Source: Scatosoma sp045660225 (lineage in GTDB: Bacteria; Bacillota; Clostridia; Christensenellales; Borkfalkiaceae). From it: a stretch of 11,826 bases of DNA. Positions 6,880-11,826 of the stretch are shown in pieces. A model generated the notes under the pieces. That model was not told the DNA's origin and made no database searches. It worked only from the letters and a program-made list of their open reading frames with translations. The stretch's first letter is position 1. Every line of letters begins with the position of its first letter. Where the stretch lies: positions 1 through 11,826 of the forward strand of contig JAZRDK010000102.1 in NCBI GenBank assembly GCA_045660225.1, read 5' to 3'. The position numbers and the translations under genes were made by a program.

Positions 6880-8248
6880 GGAATATAAAACGATTCGCGA
6901 AGTCGTCGGGCCTTTGATGGTCGTGGAAGGTGTAGAAGGCGTTAAGTACAACGAACTTGTCGAAATTGTCAACACCAACGGCGAAATTCGCTTGGGTAAG
7001 GTTTTGGAAATCAACCGCGACAAAGCCGTCGTGCAGTTGTTTGAAAATTCCCAAGGCTTGCAAATTTCAGGCGCAAGAGCGCGCTTTTTAGGCCACAGCC
7101 AAGAACTCTCCGTTTCCGAAGATATGCTCGGCAGAGTCTTTGACGGTATGGGTAACCCCCGTGACGGTGGCGCGCCCATTATTCCCGAAAAGAAATTGGA
7201 TATCAACGGCGAACCGATTAACCCTGCCGCGCGCGATTACCCCAACGAATTTATTCAAACGGGTATTTCCGCAATCGACGGCTTGAACACGCTGGTTAGA
7301 GGGCAAAAGTTGCCCGTATTCTCCATGAGCGGTTTGCCCCACGCCGAGTTGGCGGCACAAATCGCGCGTCAAGCGAAGGTAAGAAGTGGCGATTGCAAAT
7401 TCGCCGTCGTCTTTGCCGCAATCGGTATCACCTTCGAAGAAGCGCAATACTTCGTCGACGACTTCAAGCGCACGGGCGCAATCGAAAGAACGGTGCTTTT
7501 CACCAACCTTGCAAACGACCCTGCGGTTGAACGTATCGCAACGCCCCGTATGGCGCTGACTTGCGCGGAATACTTGGCGTTTGAAAAGGGTATGCACGTA
7601 CTCGTTATTATGACGGACATTACCAACTACGCGGAAGCGTTGCGTGAAGTTTCGTCTGCAAGACGCGAAGTGCCCGGTAGACGTGGCTATCCCGGTTATT
7701 TGTACACCGACCTTGCAAGTTTGTACGAAAGGGCGGGTAGAATTAGGGGCAGAGAAGGCTCGATTACGCAAATTCCCATCTTGACGATGCCCGAAGACGA
7801 TAAAACGCACCCGATTCCCGACCTTACGGGCTATATCACGGAAGGACAAATTATTTTGTCGCGTGACCTGTACAAAAAGGGCACGAATCCGCCTATTGAC
7901 GTTTTGCCGTCCTTGTCGCGTTTGAAGGATAAGGGTATCGGTAAAAACAAGACCCGTGAAGACCACGCGGACACGATGAACCAGCTGTTCTCGGCGTACG
8001 CAAGGGGTAAAGAAAGTAAAGAATTGTCGGCAATTCTCGGCGAAGCCGCGCTTTCCGACGTCGATAAACTGTACGCAAAATTCGCGGAAGAATTTGAAAA
8101 AGAATATATCAATCAAGGCTTTGAAAGCGAACGCTCGATTGAAGAAACGCTGGATTTGGGTTGGAAACTTATGAAAATTCTTCCCAAGAGCGAGTTAAAG
8201 CGTATCCGTAAAGAATATATCGAAAAGTATATGAAGGACGAAGAATAA
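6872..8248 (+). CDS. ntpB: V-type ATPase regulatory subunit B
   Basis: The 458-residue non-catalytic partner of A in the head, the same length as Enterococcus hirae NtpB. The P-loop position is degenerate (SMSGLPHAEL, about 151-160) and lacks GxxxxGKT, as normal for B. The arginine finger that reaches into the A active site is Arg350 in VLPSLSRLKDKGIG, the same residue number as in NtpB. ITNYAEALREVSSARREVPG and the following YPGYLYTDLASLYERAG are highly conserved family blocks. ATG at 6872 is chosen because AAGGAGG (6857-6863) is 8 nt upstream; a TTG at 6851 would place that ribosome site inside the gene. It overlaps A by 8 nt and D by 1 nt, so all three head and shaft genes are translationally coupled. 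Confidence 0.98.
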   Translation: MFKEYKTIREVVGPLMVVEGVEGVKYNELVEIVNTNGEIRLGKVLEINRDKAVVQLFENSQGLQISGARARFLGHSQELSVSEDMLGRVFDGMGNPRDGGAPIIPEKKLDINGEPINPAARDYPNEFIQTGISAIDGLNTLVRGQKLPVFSMSGLPHAELAAQIARQAKVRSGDCKFAVVFAAIGITFEEAQYFVDDFKRTGAIERTVLFTNLANDPAVERIATPRMALTCAEYLAFEKGMHVLVIMTDITNYAEALREVSSARREVPGRRGYPGYLYTDLASLYERAGRIRGREGSITQIPILTMPEDDKTHPIPDLTGYITEGQIILSRDLYKKGTNPPIDVLPSLSRLKDKGIGKNKTREDHADTMNQLFSAYARGKESKELSAILGEAALSDVDKLYAKFAEEFEKEYINQGFESERSIEETLDLGWKLMKILPKSELKRIRKEYIEKYMKDEE

Positions 8249-8868
8249 TGGCAAGGTTGAACGTAAACCCCACCCGTATGGAGCTGAAAAAATTGAAAGC
8301 AAGGCTTTCAACGGCGACGCGCGGACACAAATTATTAAAAGATAAATCGGATGAAATGATTCGCCGTTTTACCATCATTTTGCGCGACGCAAAACGTCTG
8401 CGCGAAGAAGTGGAAACGGAGCTTTCCGACGTTTTGAAATTGTTTTCCGTGGCGCGCTCGGTAACGCCTTCGTTTGTGGCGGAAACGGCGTTTTCGATGC
8501 CGTCCGTTGCAATCAAGGCGAACTGCTCGCTGGAAAGCGTGATGGGCGTGGACGTTCCCAAGGTCGAACTCATTAAAGAAAAACGCGCCGACGGGTTGCC
8601 GTACGCGTATTCGGAAATCACGGGCGAGGCGGACTATTCGGTGCAAAAGGCGTCCGACTTGCTCCCTAAAATGGTTGCGCTTGCGCAGACGGAAAAGGCG
8701 GTGCGTATGCTCGCCGAAGAAATCGAACGCAACAAACGTCGCGTCAACGCGTTAGAATACGTCATGATTCCCCAGCTGGAAGAAACGATTCGTTATATCA
8801 AGGACAAACTTGACGAAAACGAACGCGCAGCCGTCGTAAGATTGATGAAAGTAAAAAGCAAAGCGTAA
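8248..8868 (+). CDS. ntpD: V-type ATPase subunit D (central rotor shaft)
   Basis: A 206-residue protein whose N- and C-terminal helices form the long antiparallel coiled coil that turns inside the A3B3 head, equivalent to gamma in F-type enzymes. The opening LNVNPTRMELKKLKARL and the C-terminal block RRVNALEYVMIPQLEETIRYI are diagnostic for subunit D. A more variable middle (about residues 75-145) forms the part that contacts F and C. The start codon shares its A with the stop codon of B (TAATG), so translation is coupled. This is the last gene of the operon; a strong terminator begins four bases after the stop. No equivalents of Enterococcus ntpH or ntpJ follow. Confidence 0.97.
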   Translation: MARLNVNPTRMELKKLKARLSTATRGHKLLKDKSDEMIRRFTIILRDAKRLREEVETELSDVLKLFSVARSVTPSFVAETAFSMPSVAIKANCSLESVMGVDVPKVELIKEKRADGLPYAYSEITGEADYSVQKASDLLPKMVALAQTEKAVRMLAEEIERNKRRVNALEYVMIPQLEETIRYIKDKLDENERAAVVRLMKVKSKA

Positions 8869-8871
8869 AAG

Positions 8872-8901
8872 AAAAGCTCTCGACTTGTCGAGAGCTTTTT
8901 T
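8872..8901. terminator. Bidirectional intrinsic terminator ending the V-ATPase operon
   Basis: GCTCTCGA (8876-8883) and TCGAGAGC (8888-8895) form a perfect 8-bp stem around the loop CTTG, flanked by AAAA and TTTTTT so that the stem can extend by four A-T pairs. The plus-strand tail serves the operon. The minus-strand tail, TTTTCTTTT, serves the PH-like gene, whose stop codon is at 8903-8905. Confidence 0.92.
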
Positions 8902-8902
8902 A

Positions 8903-9370
8903 TTAATTTTCTTTATTTTCCGTTAAAGTGAAACTAAATTCGATGTCCGGTTTGACATCCTGGATGGCTTTGATAAAATCGTCCGTCCACTCGGGCGAAA
9001 GGGAAAGCACCGAATATTCTTCGCCGACGTACACGGTCAATTTTTTCGTGTCGCTGTCTAAAACCATCGACGTTACGTCCTTAATCAAAAACCGAGATTT
9101 GATAAACCCAAACTGCGTCGTGTAATATGTTTCGTCGACGACGTATTGCGATTTAAGAAGGATAGAAACAATCAACGCAATACAAAATAGGCAAATTAAA
9201 ATCAGTAAAGGGGATTGCAACGCTTCGCTAAACCCGTGCACGCCGTACGTTGCCAGTCGATAAACGCTGATGCAAAGCCCGGCAAGACAAAGTACAATCG
9301 CACCGACGGCAAGCGCCAACATGGTTTTTGTGAATTTATACTTAAAATAACGCTTTTTTTTCTGTTCCAT
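8903..9370 (-). CDS. Small membrane protein with PH-like domain, function unknown
   Basis: A 155-residue protein with a basic N-terminus (KKKRYFKYKF), two hydrophobic helices at about 16-37 and 53-72, and a cytosolic C-terminal domain from about 74. That domain has the strand-rich pattern YVVDETYYTTQFGFIKSRF, then a strand ending in TVYVGEEYSVLSLS and a last helix (DDFIKAIQD), resembling the bacterial PH-like domains found behind paired helices in many Firmicute proteins. I do not recognise a named family and give no function. The minus-strand ATG at 9370 lies six nt after a perfect -10 box and has no ribosome site, so the mRNA may be leaderless; Met17 is an alternative start but also lacks a clear site. 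It is convergent with the ATPase operon and divergent from the MATE gene. Confidence 0.82.
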   Translation of the reverse strand: MEQKKKRYFKYKFTKTMLALAVGAIVLCLAGLCISVYRLATYGVHGFSEALQSPLLILICLFCIALIVSILLKSQYVVDETYYTTQFGFIKSRFLIKDVTSMVLDSDTKKLTVYVGEEYSVLSLSPEWTDDFIKAIQDVKPDIEFSFTLTENKEN

Positions 9371-9376
9371 ACCGAC

Positions 9377-9405
9377 ATTATACCACGCTTTCTTTGAAAA
9401 AGCAA
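9377..9405 (-). promoter_or_regulatory. Promoter of the PH-like membrane protein gene
   Basis: On the minus strand TTGCTT (9405-9400), a 17-nt spacer and a perfect TATAAT (9382-9377) form a near-consensus sigma-A promoter, with TGG in front of the -10 box as an extended element. Only six nt separate the -10 box from the ATG at 9370, so transcription would begin at or next to the start codon. Confidence 0.8.
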
Positions 9406-9433
9406 CCCTACTTTGCGTATATCCCTTTCAAAA

Positions 9434-9461
9434 TCGTGAAAAATTTGAGAAATTTGCACGA
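9434..9461. repeat. Imperfect inverted repeat upstream of the MATE promoter
   Basis: TCGTG (9434-9438) mirrors CACGA (9457-9461). Three further A/T pairs and then two more match towards the centre, giving ten paired positions out of twelve, with AAATTT-GAG-AAATTT at the core. It lies between the two divergent promoters, a normal place for an operator. The AT-rich core could arise by chance, so the outer GC-containing arms carry most of the weight. Confidence 0.4.
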
Positions 9462-9464
9462 AAC

Positions 9465-9477
9465 ACCGTTCAACGGT
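9465..9477. repeat. Perfect 6-bp inverted repeat next to the MATE -35 box
   Basis: ACCGTT (9465-9470) and AACGGT (9472-9477) are exact reverse complements around a single C. The last base is the first base of the -35 box, so a bound protein would occlude RNA polymerase. With one central base it is better read as a DNA-binding site than as an RNA hairpin. Confidence 0.45.
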
Positions 9478-9494
9478 TGCAATTTCTATTGCAA
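9477..9494. promoter_or_regulatory. 18-bp palindrome over the MATE promoter, probable operator
   Basis: TTGCAAT (9477-9483), TTCT (9484-9487) and ATTGCAA (9488-9494) form a perfect 7-bp inverted repeat with a 4-bp centre. The left arm contains the -35 box and the right arm lies in the spacer, the layout of a repressor site. Homodimeric winged-helix or TetR-type regulators often control MATE pumps through such sites, but no regulator gene is present in the window. Confidence 0.55.
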
Positions 9495-9505
9495 AGGTCT
9501 ATAAT
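9477..9505 (+). promoter_or_regulatory. Promoter of the MATE transporter gene
   Basis: TTGCAA (9477-9482) and a perfect TATAAT (9500-9505) are separated by exactly 17 nt. The -10 box ends one base before ATG 9507 and seven bases before ATG 9513, so a transcript from here would begin at about 9512-9513 with essentially no leader. Confidence 0.8.
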
Positions 9506-9506
9506 A

Positions 9507-10925
9507 ATGTCTATGATTACGCAAACGCAAGACAATTCCATAGAAGAGAGTTTGGTTGCCGAAAGGGAGAGAAAACAATTCGTCAAAATGACGCAAACGC
9601 GTATTTCGCGCTTGGTCGTTTCGTTGGGGATTCCTACGATGATGAGTATGATGGTTACGTCCCTTTACAACCTTGCGGATACGGCGTTCGTTTCCACGCT
9701 CGGCGACCCGGCGATTGCCGCCGTCAGCAACCTGCTTGCCTTGATGTCCGTGATTCAAGCCGTCGGTTTCACCTTCGGTATGGGCAGTGGCAGTATCGTG
9801 TCTGCGTTGCTTGGAAAACGTGATAGAAAGGGCGCGGACAGCGTAGCGTCGTCCACCTTATTCGTCGCGTGTGTCAGCGGAATTTTAATCACCGTGATAG
9901 GCTTAATCTTTATGACGCCACTTATGCAACTTTTCGGCTCACGCGAGGCGCAAACGCTGGCGTATGCAAAACAATACGCGCTGTTCGTTTTACTTTCCGC
10001 GCCGATTATGTGTATGTCGTTCGTCTTAAACAACGTCTTGCGTGCAGAAGGTAAAGCCGTTTTGTCGATGATAGGGCTTGTCGTTGGTGCTGTCATCAAC
10101 GTTGCGCTTGACCCCATCTTGATTTTCGGTGCAGGCATGGGCGTGCTTGGTGCGGCGGTTGCCACGTTCACCAGCCAAATCATCAGTTTCTTCGTCCTGC
10201 TTTGGATGTTTCTTTCGAATCGCACCATCGTCCGTTTGCGCGTGCGTTATATTTCCTTCAAACTCGCCGTGTATAAGGACGTCATCGTCACGGGTTTCCC
10301 GTCCTTTTGCCGTCAAATTCTTGCCAGCCTTTGCGTAACGATTTTGAACAACGTAGCGTTTGAATACGGCAAAGAAGCCGCCCAAGCCGCGCTTGGCGTC
10401 GTGCAAAAAATGTTTATGCTTGCCTTCTCCATTTCCTTGGGGATAGGGCAGGGCTATCAGCCCGTTTTGGGATACAACTACAACGCAAACCGTTTTGACA
10501 GGGTGCGCTCTGCGTACTTATTCACGCTTGGTTTTTCCACGGTGCTAATGACGGTGTTTGCCGTACTTTGTGCAATCCTTGCGCCTTTTATCATGCAGGC
10601 GTTCAGTCTTTCTGCGGAAGCGAAGGAAATCGGTGCGCTCACCCTTCGTTTGCAATGTATTACGATGCCCTTGCTCCCTATAAACTTTATGGCAGGGCTT
10701 ACCTATCAAGTCGTTGGAAACAAAGCGATTGCGACGATATTGTCCGTGTCACGGCAAGGTCTTTTTTACTTGCCTGCGGTCGTTTTAATGCCGAAATGGT
10801 GGCAGTTGTTTGGCGTAGAAGCCTGTCAACCCGTCGCCGATTTCTTGGCTTGCCTTTTCGCAATACCCTTTACCTTTATGTTCTTCAACACGCTAAAACG
10901 CGAACAGGCAAAATTAACCGAATAA
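9507..10925 (+). CDS. MATE-family multidrug/cation efflux transporter
   Basis: A 472-residue protein with about twelve hydrophobic helices in two similar halves, the architecture of Na+- or H+-driven MATE exporters. The first helix carries VSLGIPTMMSMMVTSLYNLADTAFV, matching the family opening (xxPTMMSMxVxSLYNxADTxFV) of the MepA/NorM-like branch. GMGSGSIVSALLGKRD and LNNVLRAEGKA are further family blocks. The substrate cannot be predicted. Two start codons compete: ATG 9507, with AAAGGT (9493-9498) 8 nt upstream, and ATG 9513 two codons later, which fits the predicted transcription start; if the promoter is right, the ribosome site is not transcribed and 9513 is the true, leaderless start. 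A TTG at 9477 lies in the -35 box and is unlikely. A sodium-driven pump would fit the Na+ ATPase next door, but that link is only inferred. Confidence 0.93.
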   Translation: MSMITQTQDNSIEESLVAERERKQFVKMTQTRISRLVVSLGIPTMMSMMVTSLYNLADTAFVSTLGDPAIAAVSNLLALMSVIQAVGFTFGMGSGSIVSALLGKRDRKGADSVASSTLFVACVSGILITVIGLIFMTPLMQLFGSREAQTLAYAKQYALFVLLSAPIMCMSFVLNNVLRAEGKAVLSMIGLVVGAVINVALDPILIFGAGMGVLGAAVATFTSQIISFFVLLWMFLSNRTIVRLRVRYISFKLAVYKDVIVTGFPSFCRQILASLCVTILNNVAFEYGKEAAQAALGVVQKMFMLAFSISLGIGQGYQPVLGYNYNANRFDRVRSAYLFTLGFSTVLMTVFAVLCAILAPFIMQAFSLSAEAKEIGALTLRLQCITMPLLPINFMAGLTYQVVGNKAIATILSVSRQGLFYLPAVVLMPKWWQLFGVEACQPVADFLACLFAIPFTFMFFNTLKREQAKLTE

Positions 10926-10929
10926 AAAC

Positions 10930-10960
10930 AACCCCCCGTTGTGTTCCAACGGGGGGTTTT
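10930..10960. terminator. Bidirectional terminator between MATE and adenine deaminase genes
   Basis: AACCCCCCGTTG (10930-10941) and CAACGGGGGGTT (10947-10958) form a perfect 12-bp stem around TGTTC. The plus-strand tail is TTTTATAT and the minus-strand tail GTTTTTATT, so the structure can end both convergent transcripts. It begins five bases after the MATE stop codon. Confidence 0.93.
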
Positions 10961-10966
10961 ATATGC

Positions 10967-11826
10967 TTATTTTTCAATTAGGTCGATAAAATTGAAGGTA
11001 CGGCAATCCACCAAACCGCGGTTGGTTAAACGCGTTTCGGGCAGGCACGCCAAGGGGATAAGTGCCATCGTCATAAACGGGGAAGGCAGTTCGCAACCGA
11101 CGTCCTTCCAGGCTTGTTCAAGACGTTCAATCGACTGGCTCATTTCTTCCAGCGGTTTCTCGCTCATAAGTCCTGCGACGGGCAGGGGAACAAGCCCCAA
11201 AATTTCGCCGTCTGCAACGGCAACCAAACCACCGCCACAGTCAATCAACGTATTCGCCGCAAGCGCCATATCGTCGTCGTTCGTACCCACGACGAGAAGA
11301 TTGTGCGCGTCGTGTGCAACCGTTTGCGCCAACGCGCCTTTTTTGATGCCGAACCCTTTGACGAAACCGCGTCCTACCGTACCCGTTTCGTGGTGTCTTT
11401 CAAACACGGCAACTTTCAGTACGTCGCGCGAAACGTCGGGCAAGATTTCTCCGTTTTGCACCTTAAATTCCATCACTCTGTCGTACGTACCCACGCGCGC
11501 AGGAATCACTTCAATAACGTGCGCCTTTACCGTATCGCCTTCCGCCTTAATATCAAACGTGGAAGGGTCTACGTGTTGAAGTCGTACGGAGTGGAGCGCT
11601 TTTTCAGGGTAGGCGTACGGGGGGAATTCCTTCACCGTTTTCCCGTTTTTCGCCACCAACTCGCCGTTGATAAACACTTCGTTGTCACGGCAGGTGTCCA
11701 AATCGTCGATAAGTACCATATCCGCGCATTTCGACGGCGCAATCGAGCCGAAATCGTGGTCAAGTTGGAAACATTGCGCCACGTTAATCGTTACCATTTG
11801 AATCGCGGTTACAGGGTCGACGCCTT
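10967..11826 (-). CDS. ade: Adenine deaminase, C-terminal half (cut by window edge)
   Basis: Adenine deaminase of the amidohydrolase superfamily converts adenine to hypoxanthine and ammonia in purine salvage. The frame stays open past the first in-window ATG (11797) to the right edge, reading GVDPVTAIQMVTINVAQCF there, so the gene is partial and that ATG is internal. About 285 residues are present of a family length near 570-600. GSIAPSKCADMVLIDDL is the usual superfamily segment where the chain returns to the small beta domain. AHDAHNLLVVGTNDDDMALA is a block specific to adenine deaminases and separates them from dihydroorotases and ureases. Most of the metal-binding histidines lie in the missing N-terminal half. 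The stop codon (10969-10967) is just beyond the shared terminator. Confidence 0.93.
   Translation of the reverse strand, partial: GVDPVTAIQMVTINVAQCFQLDHDFGSIAPSKCADMVLIDDLDTCRDNEVFINGELVAKNGKTVKEFPPYAYPEKALHSVRLQHVDPSTFDIKAEGDTVKAHVIEVIPARVGTYDRVMEFKVQNGEILPDVSRDVLKVAVFERHHETGTVGRGFVKGFGIKKGALAQTVAHDAHNLLVVGTNDDDMALAANTLIDCGGGLVAVADGEILGLVPLPVAGLMSEKPLEEMSQSIERLEQAWKDVGCELPSPFMTMALIPLACLPETRLTNRGLVDCRTFNFIDLIEK

Noticed and set aside
7088..8116. Minus-strand open frame of 342 codons opposite subunit B
   Set aside because: It lies fully inside the strongly conserved B gene; its length reflects the codon bias of that gene, and no ribosome site or family motif is present.
10941..11579. Plus-strand open frame of 212 codons opposite adenine deaminase
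   Set aside because: It begins inside the shared terminator hairpin and is antisense to a clearly identified gene.
1..11826. CRISPR arrays, tRNA/rRNA genes, insertion sequences, phage or toxin-antitoxin modules
   Set aside because: I found no spaced direct repeats, tRNA-like cloverleaf, transposase motifs or terminal inverted repeats. The window is a housekeeping operon with ordinary transport and salvage genes.

Overview
The window is a bacterial chromosomal segment, most likely from an anaerobic Clostridia-type Firmicute, possibly an uncultured gut lineage. The evidence is a V-type ATPase operon in the Enterococcus/Clostridium gene order, strong Shine-Dalgarno sites, consensus sigma-A promoters with AT-rich spacers, compact rho-independent terminators, and coding DNA of medium GC rich in GAA/AAA codons. 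The genus cannot be fixed from sequence alone.

Layout. (1) Positions 1-101, minus strand: the first 33 codons of a nucleotidyltransferase-domain protein, cut by the left edge. (2) Positions 102-371: a divergent intergenic region with a weak minus-strand promoter, an unexplained terminator-like hairpin at 192-218, and an extended -10 promoter at 295-323 for the operon. (3) Positions 372-8868, plus strand: nine tightly packed genes for a complete V/A-type ATPase, in the order G/H-type stalk subunit, I, K, E, C, F, A, B, D (ntpF-I-K-E-C-G-A-B-D in Enterococcus naming). A strong terminator ends the operon. (4) Positions 8903-9370, minus strand: a small two-helix membrane protein with a PH-like domain. 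It is convergent with the operon and shares its terminator. (5) Positions 9371-9506: a divergent regulatory region with two back-to-back near-consensus promoters and three inverted repeats. (6) Positions 9507-10925, plus strand: a MATE-family efflux transporter. (7) Positions 10967-11826, minus strand: the C-terminal half of adenine deaminase, cut by the right edge and sharing a bidirectional terminator with the MATE gene.

How the genes work together. A and B form the hexameric catalytic head. D and F form the central rotor, C links the rotor to the membrane ring, and K forms that ring. I carries the ion half-channels, and E with the G/H-type subunit forms the peripheral stalks. The K subunit keeps every side chain of the Na+ site known from the Enterococcus hirae ring, so the machine is probably a sodium pump or sodium-driven synthase.

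I see no unknown multi-gene system. The points worth a second look are regulatory: two adjacent promoters whose -10 boxes end 6-7 nt before an ATG (candidate leaderless mRNAs), a cluster of palindromes at the MATE promoter, a near-consensus promoter inside the operon just before the ring-subunit gene, and an orphan terminator-like hairpin between divergent genes.
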